Shown: positions 34,430 through 47,744 of the stretch, in pieces
How the letters are laid out: every line of letters starts with the position of its first letter
How positions within the stretch are numbered: the stretch's first letter is position 1
Source of the DNA: Chlorokybus atmophyticus
Taxonomy: Eukaryota; Streptophyta; Chlorokybophyceae; Chlorokybales; Chlorokybaceae
DNA: 64,000 nt
Reading direction: 5' to 3'
Assembly (NCBI GenBank): GCA_009103225.1
Contig: RHPI01000773.1
Coordinates: 186,786-250,785 of the forward strand
Made by a program: the position numbers and the translations under genes
The notes under the pieces: model-generated
Databases searched by the model: none
Seen by the model: the letters and a program-made list of their open reading frames with translations, nothing else
Told to the model about the DNA's origin: nothing

Positions 34430-36071
34430 CAGCTTCTTGGACTAAACCTGCTCACCTGCTGGGAGGCTATTCAATTCATCATCGCCTACCAGCAGCCGCG
34501 ACAAATTTTTAAACGCAATTGACTCTTGCCCACGACTTGTCCTGTTTGGACTTCTCTTTATCTGCTTTTAGTTCAACACAAGCTAGCGCGAAGTTGGGGT
34601 CCAGTTGTGGTTCGGCTTTGGCTTCTCGGGTGCTGGGGTGTTGTCCGCCTCCTTGCGGGTGCTTGGTTGTTGTCCGGGTCCTTCGTGGTTGGTGGGTCAT
34701 ATAGGAGGGTGCGCCCGCAGAGTCCTTGCTGCGCATCAACTCATGCCATTGCTGCAGCACCTTGCAACTCCGTGCCCCGCACAAACAAGTCAGTGACGAC
34801 CTTTCAGTCGTCACGGTCGCCACCTGCTGGCACGCCCTCCTTGCTAAAGTCTCTGACTGTCACAGGGATCCTCATTGTGTACAATTGTTTGGGTACACCT
34901 TGACACAATTGTGTAATGGAGCACTATATATGCGTTGCATAGGTGCAGTTTTTAACACACAAGTGCTGACCTCCGAGTGCGTGCTTTCCTTGTTGTCTTG
35001 CGCCATTGAATTGACCAATGGTGCATCTACGGGATGTAAACAATCATCACGGATTGCTAAATTGGCAGGGTCCCCCGTTTCGTGTGCCTGCACGCAGACA
35101 TTTGCAATGTCAATGCAGGCAATGCATTGTTGTATGTTTCAACTGCATGATTGGGTCTGCAGGGACTCACCTCGCCGGCGCTGTTGTTTTTTGGTCCGGA
35201 TGCTCGGCTAGTAACAGCTGAGCAGCAGGCAACTCTGGCTGCTGCTGCGGCTCATGTGAGTTTATGACAAAGCTTGATGCACATACACATAACATGTTCA
35301 TGTGGAATATATGTAAATGAGACTATTCGCGCGTGCTGGTCATGATGCGGCATGCTGCAATGCAGTTGGCAATGAGATACAAATGTCATTGCACATACAA
35401 ATTTTAATAACCTGCCTTGTTGGCAACGTTGACCAAGACTGTCCGCTCTTCAAGTCCGAGCTGGGGAGTCGGCGGTTGTTCGAGTGTGCATGCAGCAATT
35501 GACGCTACTCACAAACATAAACAGACATATACATACACCACATCACACACAAGAGCACTAGGTAGCCAGCACAGCAATTGTCAACCTTTGTCGATCACAA
35601 CGTCGTCGGAGATTGAGAAGACAGCGAACACGCACACGAGCACACACTCACACTTGGCTTTTATGGTTGAGCAGCAACACTTACCTGCTGGTCGTCCGCC
35701 ATGACCCTTAATTCGTTGTCCAAAGGTGAAAGCGGGTAGACCTGCCGGCGGATGGTAGTTTCCCGCACTCTCGCCACAGCTGCCAGTGCTGCCATCATGC
35801 TATGAGCCGTGCCTCTGCTTTGATCGGTTGATGGCCTGTCCAAACACTGAACGCCAGGGTTGGCAGATGGTCTATTGCGCATGCTGACAATGGAGTTGGC
35901 CTCATAGTTGGCTTGATAGTTGCACGTGATGTTTAAGGAGAATTGCGGTGCATACCCTAGAGTGGCGAAAGCCAACCTTGCAAACGGTGCAAGGCCTGGA
36001 GACACGGGGGAGTGCAACAACATGGTTGATGTAGATGGCTTAACGTGGCCATAATGATGCACCAACGGCAA
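34430..36071 (-). pseudogene. Minus-strand coding remains of unknown family upstream of the H3-like gene
   Basis: Exon-like blocks with splice-like edges are visible. At 35700-36000 there is a Ser/Arg segment ending ETTIRRQVYPLSPLDNEL and DDQQ. At 35174-35261 there is PELPAAQLLLAEHPDQKTT. At 34976-35093 there is AHETGDPANLAIRDDCLHP. At 34450-34600 there is ADKEKSKQDKS, and in a shifted frame ESIAFKNLSRLLVGDDELNS. At least one frameshift and several phase conflicts prevent a single model. I cannot tell whether this is one gene, or the 5' part of the H3-like gene. No domain recognised. Confidence 0.35.
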
Positions 36072-37189
36072 GAGTTAGCCACAGTCATGCCAAATTGCAT
36101 GTACAATTGCTTGAACCTGCAACATGCAGCCCTACGCACAATTTATGTGTTCTACATGTACGTGTGCGTGCATGTGCATGTGCATCAAACTGCTTGGTTT
36201 GGCTGTGCTGCACTCTTTTCACGACTGCTGCATGTCCGTTATGACCCTTGTGTATGGATGGATTGTGTGTGTGCGCATGCTTGTGTACCAGGTCCATTGC
36301 CTTCATGCTGTGCCCGATTGTGCCTGATGGGCACCGATTGTCTAGCAGAGAGTGACCGCATGCATAAGTGTACAATATGCCCATGTTGTTCAATTGTCTA
36401 TTGTGTCCGCATGCTTATAGGGTGTGGACCAGCTTTATTGTTGACCTGCTATGTGCGTATGTGCGGTGATGTGTTGTGTGCGCTTGGCACAGTGTGACAG
36501 CCCATGCGGATTTGCCATGCACAGCGTCGTGGTCTGCATGGTAGCATGCATGCGAGCGCAATGTATACATCTGCTTGTTTGGACCGATGTGGTGTGTATT
36601 TTGCATGCACGTGTGGAAGTGCAAGAATGATGACGTCGCAAATTTTACACGGTGACTGACTAAGGACTGAGGGACTGACTGGTGCCTAGCCTGCCTAAGC
36701 CTGCCTGTTTGCCTGAAATATTACTTTTGGCTTGTTGGGTTTGCCGTCGGCTTAAGTGGACTGATGCAGCGGACGGCCGCGGGCCGAAAGTGGTTGTCAG
36801 TGGCACTAACCGGCCGAGAGTTGTCAACCAGTTACCCTTTGGTCGACGTGCACAGACGGCCGTTAGCCGATAGTTACGGACAGCTGACAGCAATAGCCGG
36901 CAGTTTTTTGCCGTTACACTGCTGTTAATATGTGACCCTTGCCGTTTGACAAAAGTTGGCAGTTCTTGCCGTTAGCCAACACTAACATGCCATGCAGCTT
37001 GTACAAACTTTAGACTGATTGTTTGGTCTTGCACCCATAAGCCCACAATATATACAATGTACCGGTAGTGGTGAGAGTATGTCCACTTGCAACTGAGCAG
37101 CCGACTTGCGCATGAAACTACCCTATAACATTGAGTCTAGCTGTCGGACTCATGCGCAGCTTGTCAACCCGTGGTGCCTGCCTCAGAAC

Positions 37190-38074
37190 TCCTCCTCAAA
37201 CCCCTTCCTCTTGTTCCTCCTCCAACAAGTCTCCTGCTTCAACGCTGGAGTCATCTTCATCCGCTGCCTCGCTCGCTTACAATACAGCGGCTACTTCGTC
37301 CTTCAGCTTGAATGTCAGCGCCTCGCCGTGCACGCGCATGCGCTCGATGGTCGCTTTGAGAGTGACCACCTGCAATTGGTAATGCTGTAAGAGTGGCGTG
37401 CTGCCAGAGGACTAGCCCATCAGCATACACACGCTTACCTCGTCTTCCGCTTCGTTGCACTCCGCCAGGTAGACAGGCAGCCTGCCGCGCTGCTCTCGGT
37501 TCAGTCTAACCAACATGGCAATTTGCAAGCATACTGCTTAGTTACCGCTGTAAACATTACATCAAACTAGGTCATGGAATACCCGTTCGTGGTACTCCGC
37601 AGCTTCTCTTTTGCGACTTGTGAGCTCCCGCAAGTAAAAATAGGCTGTGCATTTGCGAGATTGGTCATGCTGTTCATGTGCATGACACTGGAGGTTGTGC
37701 ATGAGGGTGTGCATGTGGTATTGACAGTGTATGTCAAGTGCAAGATACTTGAGGCTGTGCATGTGCAAGATAAAAGAACCCTAGCATGTGGCATTGACAG
37801 TGCATCGTAACCCACCTTGGTTATGCCAGTCTTGTTTGGTCCCTTCAATCATGTCGCCGTGGTCGCAGCTGCTGATGGGTCGGATTTTCTTAGAGGCAGT
37901 ATTGTGGTGTGCCTTTGCCCACTCGGAGGGGGAGCCCTGTAAGATATCGCCCGAGTCACTGTTGTCATTGGCTGTGCCCTTGGTAGGCATGATGGGGTTT
38001 GACACCCAGGACACCTCTCCGGCACCCTGCCCGCCCTGTGCGAACATGGAATTCATCCCGAACCTCGACCACAA
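37190..38074 (-). pseudogene. Unknown coiled-coil/acidic protein, divergent from the transposase
   Basis: Exon-like pieces in order: 38074 to about 37815 (GGQGAGEVSWVSNPIMP ... DHGDMIEGTKQDWHNQG), about 37640-37565 (RELTSRKREAAEYHERVF), about 37507-37441 (REQRGRLPVYLAECNEAEDE) and 37378-37190. The last piece has VVTLKATIERMRVHGEAL, then a TAA, then an acidic tail ending in TGA. Predicted helices suggest a coiled coil. The gene starts about 430 bp from the transposase start on the opposite strand, so the two could share a promoter region. Family unknown. Confidence 0.4.
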
Positions 38075-38502
38075 TGCCCACTACGCCCCTGGCAGCGCCG
38101 CCAACGATCCTCCAAACGCCACATACCCTCGGCATCACGCCTCTGTAAGGGCATAGCTTGGCGGAGCTATCAATGGTGTTTTCATGCGCAGGGGGACTGA
38201 CATTGCCAGAGTTGTCAATGGTACGAACTGCCATTGCCATTGTNGCGGTCGCGGCGGCGGCGGCGGGTGTGCGTGTTGCTGGATATAATGCAGGTTACAT
38301 TGGCGACACCTGTGTCGACGTTAGTCGTGAGATACGGGAGTCCTTGGTCCGTATTGCCACATGCGCTTTGCCACACGCAGCTCGTTCTACATGCACATTA
38401 TTAGCAGCAGGGCGTGCAAGCAGATCGAGCTATGTCGGCCAGCGTCCATAACAGTACGATGCGGGTCATGTTGAACTGGGGAGTTCAATCCAGGATGCGC
38501 AC

Positions 38503-41461
38503 ATGCTAAATGCTGAAGGATTCTTCCAGGAGACACACGCACAGCAGCAACAGGAGGAGGAGGAAGTAAACGAGGGCTTTCGATGTGTGCCTGAGAAACC
38601 TGTCGCACGCCAACATGGAAGTGGAGGCGTCCCTTCGCACGCGTCGAAATCCAGGTGGTATGGCTCGGAGCATGCTCTTGCAGTGGCATTCGTGCAGTGC
38701 AACAACGGTCAAGGCCTGTCGGCCTCCGACATGGGGCGGATCATCAAGTGCATCCGAAATGCACACTCCCTGACGGACGAGCTCCAGTGGGAGACCGGTG
38801 TGCATGTGGCCAGCTACCTCCGGACCACAATTGCTTTCTCTCAATCTGAGGTGTGTTCACGGTGTGCGGTGCATGTGCTTCAACCATTAGAGCCATGTCA
38901 CATATGCACATGCGAGTGTGCTGCCGTATCAGAACTACGTGACGGCTGACCTGCGCAAGCCTGGAGACCCTGAGGATCAGGACATCAGCGTCACATATAT
39001 GCCGGCGAAGGTCTGTGAAATGCAGTACCTAATGCAATATCGATGCACTATCTATTTCGAGGCCAGCATAGTAAGTAATGCTCTTGGTCAGAGCAGGTAT
39101 GGCTCGCGCGGTTGTATGGCAATCCACATGCCGCAAATGGCTTCAATCTCCAGTACACTGGTGACGAGCATAGCTTGGCCATCCTTCCACGGGCGATTGG
39201 TGGAAGGATGTGGAGGTGGATTTGAGGAGAGAGGTGGGGAAGCGTCCTACTTGGCGCCTGCCATTGTGTGCAGTGACAAGACCACGCTGGACAGTGCGGG
39301 CAAGCGCTCTGGCTACCCTCTGATGGCATCGCTTGCCAACTACAGTTGGGACATGCATGCTAGCAACATGGGGGTTGTTATGATAGCGCTTCTGCCGGTG
39401 GTTCACGCAGTGGCCGGGCATCCACCTGGGCGCAGGGCAAGGAATCGTTCTCCATTCGGAAACGTGAGTTTTTTATGACGCTTTGAATGTAGTGTCAGGG
39501 GATGTGAATCGGGCGAGTTGGAAAGGTCAGCAGCTCATTGATCGGAATGGCATCGAGCGTCGCGTGTTTCTTGCGCTTGCCAACTACATCAATGACTTGC
39601 AGGTAGTGGGCATGAATGATTGTAACCAGATGCAGCCTGCCAGCAAATAGTGCATGGAGGATGCTGTCAGTAAAACATTTGAGTTTGTCGTGTTGTAGGA
39701 GACTGCCACACTCGCACGCACTGTGTCGGGCAACCAAACACGACATCCTTGCGATGTTTGTCTTGTCACCAAATCATATCTGTTAGAGATGGATGAGGAT
39801 CGAAAATTAAGAACCGAGGCCTTCTATACACCAGCAATACGTCAGCTGCGGGCGAACCTGCATAGCGGTGTTAGGAATGCACGCCAGACAGCTAAGGCTT
39901 TCAAAGAGCAGCACTCCATGCATGTCGAGGAGGTAATGGTCAAATTATACGCATTCGTGAGGATGAATGGCTTTGTGTGAAACCAGGCAACGTGGTTTGG
40001 CAACAAAATGCACTGTGGGGTTGGCGACAGTCGCGGGTGCCGGGAGCTGACTGCTACTCTCGTTTTGCCTGATGCAATGCATGTGCTGGAAGGCATCATT
40101 GACCACCTGCTTGCTGCTGTGTACGACGCCGCGAAGGAGCGAATGCGTCCATCCACGAGACAGATTCTGCAAGCCAGGCACGTCATTGGTGTTGCTTTTG
40201 TGCTAGACACAAAAGCCAACGATACGTGCTCACAAGCAGATGTGCACAGGCTGAATGCATGCAAGGCGACTCTGCGGGTTTCGCACTTCAAGGCACCCAC
40301 AAGCACAGTAGATTTCTTCCTGTCCGACCACTCCTTTCAGGTGGTGGAAAAAGTGGTGGTGCTGCAGCTGCTGCCGGTCCTCGCAGACGGTTTGCTGCTC
40401 GACAGTGAGGGCAACGATTTCTGCACCATTGCTGCCGCATCGCTTGCCTAGTGGAACAAGAAGTTGCTCAAGGCACATGAACACACAAGAGAGACCCTGA
40501 CCACATCCGACAACGAGCTGGCTGCCTTTAAAGCTGCAGTGTTGCATCCGCTACTGTCGTCATATTCTGCACAGAAGTCAGGTTGGAAGATCGAGAAGAT
40601 GCATCAGCTCACTCATCTTGGGCCGGCAATTGTCAGCAGTGGACACCGAGATTGGTTCAGCGCCAACCGCATGGAGCAGACGCACGCCTAAAATATCAAA
40701 CGGTGGGCGCGTGGTGGCAACAACCGGGACTACCATGCACGTATCCTGAAGGCATGGAGCTGTGCGAAATATGTGAGAGAGGATGGCATGGCCGTGGATC
40801 CCGAGATGCGCTCGGTCATGGCGCAGGCGCGGCAGCAGTGCTGTAATGTCATGGAGAAGATGGACAAGTTGCTATGGATCAATGTGCTGAGAAGGAGGGA
40901 GTCCAGCCCGTACTGCAGCGGATCTGCGCGTAGCCGCCAAGTCGCCTTGAAGACTCCATTCGCCGACAAGCTGCCTGCCGCCCTGGACAGCTGGTTGAGG
41001 AGGGAACAACTGGAGTTGGCCGACGGGTGGCGCGCTGTTCGCGTGGTGAACGGAGGCGCAGCGGTGTATATGACATCCGGAGTCAGCATGGCGCGCGCAA
41101 CTGGGATGTTCCATGGGCGGCCTTGGTTCTCTACACTTGAGTTAGAAGGTGATGAGAACGGTGTGAACGTGACGTGGTGGGCTCAGGCACTCCTTTTTTT
41201 GGGCGTGGTGGTGTGGGGTGGTAGCGGCGAGCGCGTGTGGAAGGAGGTCGTGTTGTCCGCTGGTACACGAAGCTGGATGTGACGAGCGACATAAAGTGCA
41301 TCGCTCTGGAAGGGGAAAAGCGTCGAGGCGGTCCACATTTCGATGTCGTGACTCTAAAGCAAGTAAAAGGCATTGTCCAGCTGCTCCCCATGTTTGACAA
41401 GGACAGCGCGCGTGTACAAGAGGGCAAGTATTGGGTGAACGTCCACTGCACTTCCACGTGA
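38503..41461 (+). pseudogene. Plavaka-type DNA transposase, decayed
   Basis: Successive parts match the Plavaka (EnSpm/CACTA-related) transposase layout known mainly from fungi. There is an N-terminal RWYGSEHALAVAFVQ helical segment (exon 38503-38850), exon 38933-39010, and a LARLYGNPHAANGFNLQYTG segment near 39095. Then follow the hallmark IVCSDKTTLDSAGKRSGYPL and SNMGVVMIALLPV (39270-39410), a Cys-rich CDVCLVTKS part (39707-39932), LPDAMHVLEGIIDHLL (40068-40116), KIEKMHQLTHLGPAI, and ANRMEQTHA continued by RWARGGNNRDYHARI. The C-terminal RVVRWYTKLDV and LLPMFDKDSA ... YWVN end at 41461. One frame stays open from 40008 to 41282 except a TAG (40449-40451) and a TAA (40689-40691). Frameshifts lie near 39215 and 41190-41240. 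Family call from motif memory. Confidence 0.72.
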
Positions 41462-41664
41462 CACATGTACTTGTCTTACTGCTCTGAGTTTGTAGCATTT
41501 CAGTAAGTTAGGCATTGCTAATCATATGCTAAGACTTTTGCATGTGGATGTGTACGATACCGGGCAGCTGTCACTGCACAACTGTCACCACAATCGAATG
41601 TGCCATGCAACATTTAAGAATCAGTCCGCCGTGTGGCATTAAGCATCAATACAGTGCACCACAC

Positions 41665-43380
41665 TCAAGCCTCATAGTTCCATGACACAGCAGGGTAGTC
41701 ATAGCGCATATCCATTGTTTCAAGCATGAGACGCCCTATGCACTCCGCCATTGCGGGAGGAACTGCATTCGCTATAAAAACGGCCGAGGTCATCCATGGC
41801 ACTCCCAGCGCTGATTGCCACGCAGCAATGCCGCCCCTGGTGCTTGAAAGGCCATAGACTGGGTACATCTGCTGTGGCGCGTTTGATGTCACAATTGTCT
41901 TCTTCGCGCTAGCGGACAGATGCGGCAATAGCAGTCCAACTGCCTTGCCCGCGTGCTGGTGGGGTAGCTACCACTGGCGGTGTCTCAAACAGACGGTGTC
42001 GGAAAGTTGATAGGCCAAACATCGTGCCACAAAGGGACAGATTGGGTCTGAATGAGGAAGCTGCTCCTGGCACATTCTCAATCACAAACTTGACCTGGCT
42101 TGCAAGCAGCAGACGTCGGACGAGCGGTATCATATCCTGATGTCTCTAGGATGTGCCATGTGCCGCCCGTTCAGGTGCCGGGATAGCACCTGAATAGGCC
42201 TGGCATGGTGGACTGGCCCAGCTAAGCTCGTACTTGCTCAGCTCTCCTGCACTTAGGGTGCATACATCGCGGTGTATGAACGGCAGCGGGTACTCAGAGG
42301 AGGGACTTATGTCCATCCCGGTCACGTCAAAGCCTGCGTGGCATAGAGCGATACTGGCACCGCCACTGCCGCAGAATAGGTCGAGTGCCCTTGGTCTGCG
42401 TGTGCGTCCAAGCTTGTTGTCAAATGGCGTGTATGTGGTCCAGGCTGGCCATGGTGCTGGCCAGGGACCAACAATGATGCCGTTCGGGCTTACTTTGCGA
42501 CTGACGTTCTCCCTTCCGGCGCGCAGAACATGGCGTGCCCCGTCAACTGATGTGTACGCAAATACGTTGTGCCCTTTCAAGTTAATGGTTTGTAGTCGAT
42601 CACCGTTATCGTACTATACAGTGCTACCCTGCAAAGACATTTTCCATTACACCATGCATATATGATGCGTCCTCAATCTCGCACGCCACAAAGCGATGCT
42701 GACCTGACACTTGCTTGAATGATTCCACAACGCCCGCATACCATTCCCCATTCAGCGGCCAATGCACCATGACACTCACACCGATCAGCTGCTCGCATCC
42801 CAACTTAACTGCGTTCCGCAGCCGATGCAGTGCGCTGTCAAACGGTCGATGGTCTGCCTCCTCTACAGCGGCCAGGGGATGGAAGTGCCCACGCCCACAC
42901 CCTGGAAGACTGCTCTGAATGCGACAATAGTTTCAACATGCATGAAATAAGCATACGCCCAACATAACATGCAGTGATACATCGCGGTCCACTCTGCCGA
43001 ATTACCTCCACAGCATCCGCCACCTGCCCACTAACCACATGTCCCGGTGTTGTCCATGTGAAGAAGCGCGTGGGTTCCCCTCGCCACTCGAAGCATGGGC
43101 GCGAGCACGATTCGCACACGCACTGCACGCAATGTAAAAACTCGGGTTCCTTGCACAGCACTGGGCCGAGGTGGCAGCCAAACACGTCGACATTGTGTGT
43201 GGTGTGATGCCAGCAAGCAGCACTAAAACCGTGGCACACTTTCTGCACTCGCTGGCATTCGGTTAAGTGTGCTAGCATTTGCTGCCTACGGCCATTAGCA
43301 CATACGTACGCATTGCATTGTGGGCACACCAAGCATGGTCTCCTAGGTGAGGGGGATTTAACTGCTGCCGCCGACATCAT
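41665..43380 (-). pseudogene. C5-cytosine DNA methyltransferase of phage/actinobacterial type with Cys-rich and Tudor-like N-terminus
   Basis: Exon 43006-43380 starts with ATG and is Cys-rich (CLVCPQCNAYVC and similar pairs), probably zinc-binding. The next exon (from 42914) carries a Tudor/Agenet-like VHWPLNGEWYAGVVESF, completed by YDNGDRLQTINLKG before 42580. The catalytic part has motif I LDLFCGSGGASIAL, motif IV SPPCQAYS (Cys codon 42203-42205), motif VI FVIENVPGA, motif VIII FRHRLFE and motif X GVPWMTSAVFIANAVPP with AECIGRLML. SPPCQAYS and the motif X form recall phage and actinobacterial enzymes rather than DNMT1 or DRM. A TAG (42146-42148) and one frameshift near 41930 break it. It has introns, so it was domesticated or carried by a eukaryotic element. 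It would methylate cytosine if intact. Confidence 0.75.
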
Positions 43381-43900
43381 GCAAAATAGGAATCGGCACG
43401 GCTGCCCACAAACTGAGCGAGACTTTAGGGTATGGGCATCAATTTAGGGTTGCCAGCTTACGAACCCTAAATGGGTCAAACTTCAAGTGAAGCACGACTG
43501 TACCAAGAACGCTATTGCAAAACCATGCATGGTACTACATAAACATGAATGGTACTCCATCTGTTAATGGTACTACAGTACAAGGATACTCGCATACTAC
43601 CACGATCGTAGAGTAAAACTGTGCTGTCATGCCATGGAACCCAGAGCGCTGTCCGAGTTTGTTGCTATCAACCACGCTCTAAATCAACGAGGTATGCAAG
43701 CCATGCACTGACTCATGCGCCGGGCAGTCATAATACACATGTACAGCCAATGCTTCCAACAACAGCAGATCTCTGGTGCACCATGCACTATGCTGCAACT
43801 ATACATGTACCTACATGGTTCACAGAAAGCCAACACAAAACTACAACATGCACAATTGTCATTAAAGCGGGGGCCAAGTCACCGCCGACACGTTGGCGTC

Positions 43901-46900
43901 TTACATCAGGCGTGGCGACCAAAACGGGTGAGGTTGCTTGCACATGGGACACGCTTGCAGATGCTTTGATTTATTTGCCACACTCTTCTGATGTGCTATA
44001 ATGCAAACATGGCACATCGCTTTCTTGCAACATGGCGTCTCCCCATCCGCCGGAGGGGGGGGCTCTTCAATGTAACAAATCAGCACACATGGTGCACGCG
44101 GGTGTGCAAGCTGCCTCTGCCACCAAAGTCTGTTATTACGTCGCAGGCGTAGCGACTCCCAACTGAATGGCGCAGCATACCGCTCCACTGCCTGCTTGAT
44201 CACCTGTTGCCCATCTGCCGCCATACACCACCTGCTGGTCTTGGTGGTCTTATCCAGCATGTGTTCATCCAGGCCCTCGACATGGCTGTCGTCACTCGTG
44301 TACTCCCCCGCATCGTCATTTATTTCGAGCTTCCACAGAATCAGCTCGACGTGCCGTATGACATACAGCCATTGCCAGCCAAAGCATGCCACGTACAGCT
44401 CGAATGGTTGTACTTGCCACCCAATATGTTTGCTCAGATAGTGGCACACATCTCGACCCGCATTAGTCGACATCGACAGGTACATCTGCTACAGGAGGTC
44501 GAAGTTCTGCTCCGCAGATAGCTCTTGAACATTGCCGGGTTGCTGCGGCAGCAACAACACCATCATATCGAGGACGGCGAGGGGCATCAACGTACTACGG
44601 ATGGCCATATCGTGTATGGGTTCCAACCACGGCCAATCCCCAGAGGTCTGTTTAGACCGCACTCTCCGCGTTTGCTCCCACTTATTGCATACTTTCGTCA
44701 CCCACCTCGAGGCATGCCGCATGCGGTAATGCAGCGCGTCTTGGGCGTACTGTAGGGTGATCAGCTCCTTTACACTACGAGTCAGCCCCTCGAAGCGTCT
44801 GCGCGTCGGTGCTTTGAGCTTAGGCTGCTCGTGCCGCACTGGCTGTCTCTTACAGACGATGCTGAGTAGCCACTTGACGCTGTAAACCCGCCTGTGCCTA
44901 CTCAGGACACACAATCAGCCCCAGTGAGGCTTCAAGGCGCTGTGCTTCTTCTAATGTTGTTACGATGCCTCACTTGTCCTTTTTTGGTCCTGTCAGCGTC
45001 CTTTGTTCCAACAACCCTCTTTTTTTTTTTTGTGTCACCCTGCACATCCTGGCAGGCGCTCCGTGGCACTGTCACTCAGAGGAGGTAAGGCGTTATCTTC
45101 TTGCTCCACAGCCTTGCGCTTGTTGGTTGCCTCTCGTTCCTCCACGACCTCATGTTGCTTCATAAGGTCGAGCATGAAGCCTTTGTCTTTCAGCGCAGCT
45201 TTCAGGACACCTCAATCAATCTCTTTACCAACAAGACAAGCTGGGATCAATGTGGCAAGCTTAGAGGGAGAGGGCGAGCTACAGCTGCTTCTTGATGGAG
45301 ATGCCTTTAAATGGTCAGAGTGCGGTGGCAAGTGAGTCTCCGCGGCAGGAAGGGAGGGTGCTGAATTGGGATTGCGAGCATGTGGCTGTGGTTGAGGGGA
45401 GGCAGGATGTGCAAAACACTCGGCTACTGCTTGCCTAGCACACGAAGGCGAGGCCTGAGGCGTTGGCGCAGCCCTCTGGGTCACAGCCAGTGGTAGCGGG
45501 GAATTGGCAACGCCATTCCGCCACTCTCCGATCAGGTGTGTTACCTCCGGTGCCACTTCATGCATAGGCCACGACCACTGTTCGGTGCTTGCAGGCTTGA
45601 GGAGCCAAAAGTGTGCTTCTGGCTCATCAGGAGCAGTGTTGCCCACCACCAGAACTGAGTTGGGGGCTTCTTTATTTCCAACCCAAACTGCGCTGCCGGA
45701 CCGTGGCACCCACTCCTCATGCTCGTGCTGAACGGTCACGCAGCCAATCAACAAGCCAAGCTTGTTGGCAAACATAGTCATCTGCAGGTAACGATGTACA
45801 AAACTTTTCTCCGCACGATCTGTCGCACTTTAGCCATGGCTAGGTCAATGTTGCAATTGACATCAGCCAACATGGTCGCAGGCAGTTTATCGTAATACTG
45901 CGCCATCTCTCCCGCGGCACCAGTGGCTCTTTGGAAGTCTAGGATTCTACTCGCCACGCCTGCATCGACAGCCTTGGCGGTGATTTTGCGGAGAGTGTGC
46001 CCCCTGCCGTCGTCGTCCATGGTGTCCAGCATGGCCCAAAATCTGCTCGAGCTGGGGCACTTGAGATACTCCAGGACACTTTGCGCTATGGATGGCCTGG
46101 CGCAAAATACACAATGGTAGAAGCAATTACCATCCGTTGGCGCATTGAAGTGGTCTCATGAGGCGAGCTGGCCACCTAGCATGACTAATGGTCGTATGCC
46201 GGTTGCGGCCAGCTCTTCTGATGACTCGCTGGCAGGTGGTGACCCCTGCTGCATGCGCATACAGCACTCAAATGGTGTGTCTAATTGTGGACGGCAAGAG
46301 TCACAGTGACTGCTAAAGTACCTGAGTTTGCGGCAGACTGCCGGCTTCAACTTGCAGCGGGTGGAGTAAGGTAGGTGCAGAAGCCACATCGGTTGTTGCA
46401 TTGTGCTGTGGTCTCGCCGGTGGCGGCAAGAAGGATTGTTGCCCCGCAATCACCGGTGCTGCTTGTGGAGGAGATGGCAGTGCATGAAGGACTGGTGCCG
46501 CGGAAGGTGGTTGCGCTCTGGCTGGGAGGGGAGCAGGAGCTGCAGGTGAGACCACTTGTGCATGCAGTAAAGGGGGCTGTATACAGGACCCAGGATAAGA
46601 TGGCTCACAATGTTGCAAAGGACGAATATAAGCTTTCGCAGTGCCTGACGCATTGGTACCAAGGCACGAGCATAAAAGATAGCGACTTACCTTAATGGCC
46701 CGTGGGCTGCATGGAGCAGGGGAAGCCATGAGGGCTGACAAGGTGGTATTGGGTGCACTCTCCCCGCCACCCTTGATGGCAGACTCGTCACGGAGCTCGT
46801 GAGCCATGGGCACATCATGCGCCACTGCCCCAATGGACATGTCGGGATTCAACAGGCCAACATGCATGTTAAACTGATGCCGCATTGCCGCCGCGCCCAT

Positions 46901-47744
46901 CAGCAAGTGGGATTGAAGGACCAGTTGATGGGATTGAATCCAGGCTTGCATAGGAGCTCCAACAGGACCTAGTGCACTGTGGTGCTGTCAACCAATCACA
47001 TGTGGGTTAGCTGCATGCTTGCGACACTGCAATTGCAATAGTCAACTGCGTCACACCGTCATCAGTTGGTTGCTTCGAACAGTCACCTGCGGCATTGCTG
47101 GTTGATGCACTATTGGTTGAATGCCGGACGAATGGCCACGCGCTCCTGTGCTCAAACCCAGCCTACTTCGTTCGGCACGCGCGCGCGACTTCGCACGCTC
47201 ACGCACATCCTAGCATGCAAAGGTAGGCATGCATTGGAGCCGACATTGCAGTCAACATGCACAGCGAGATTGGCAACAACATACCGCCGCCCAGCTCTGT
47301 CTATCTGCTCTTGCTTCCGCAATGTCGGCTTGACTGTAGGGTGGGTATGGGTGAATAGTGGAGGCCTGCAGCCACGCTACATATATCACATGGACTGCGC
47401 TAAAAAACAAATTGCTCTTGCAAGGAAATGCATGTGACTGTTGAGCGTACCTCTGCATTCCTTTGTGCTTGTTCCCACAGCCGCAATTGATCCCACATGG
47501 TTCTGACAAGGGGCTCCAAGGATTGCAGCTCCTGATCCACTCCTTGTTGCAGAAAGCGAGCCACCAAGCAACTCTCTGTGTGATGATGGTCATCAATGGC
47601 TTGCCTGCTGGTTTGTCCAATGTTGGTGATGCATGTTGGACAGCCCCATTGCTGACGCCTGCCATGATCCATGTCGTGGCGACCGTTATAGCTGGCTTTG
47701 CTGCTTGAACTCTTACGACCACAACTTCTCGCAAACTGTGCCAC
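43901..47744 (-). pseudogene. Multi-exon RING-finger protein, probably element-encoded
   Basis: The first exon (47451-47744) has CPTCITN with downstream His/Cys and a coiled coil (SLEPLVRTMWDQLRLWEQ). Exons 47090-47212 (basic, RERAKSRARAERSR) and 46691-46957 follow, then a Pro/Ala-rich exon (about 46322-46590). Next are a helical exon (45795-46095, MLDTMDDDGRGHTLRKI) and 45212-45781, which is Pro-rich and ends in TGA with the frame continuing. The C-terminal exons end at 43901 with a RING-like CVLICYIEE, TPCCKKAMCHVC and CPMCKQPH. A TAG at 44489-44491 interrupts an otherwise open frame. The role may be ubiquitin ligation or DNA binding. Exon phases are not all resolved. Confidence 0.5.

Noticed and set aside
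38244-38244. Ambiguous base n
   Set aside because: A single unresolved base in the assembly next to a GGC repeat; no biological meaning inferred.
38503-41461. Adeno-like or giant-virus origin of the methyltransferase/transposase block
   Set aside because: No capsid, packaging ATPase or viral polymerase motif was seen, and the genes contain introns; a DNA transposon explains the motifs better.
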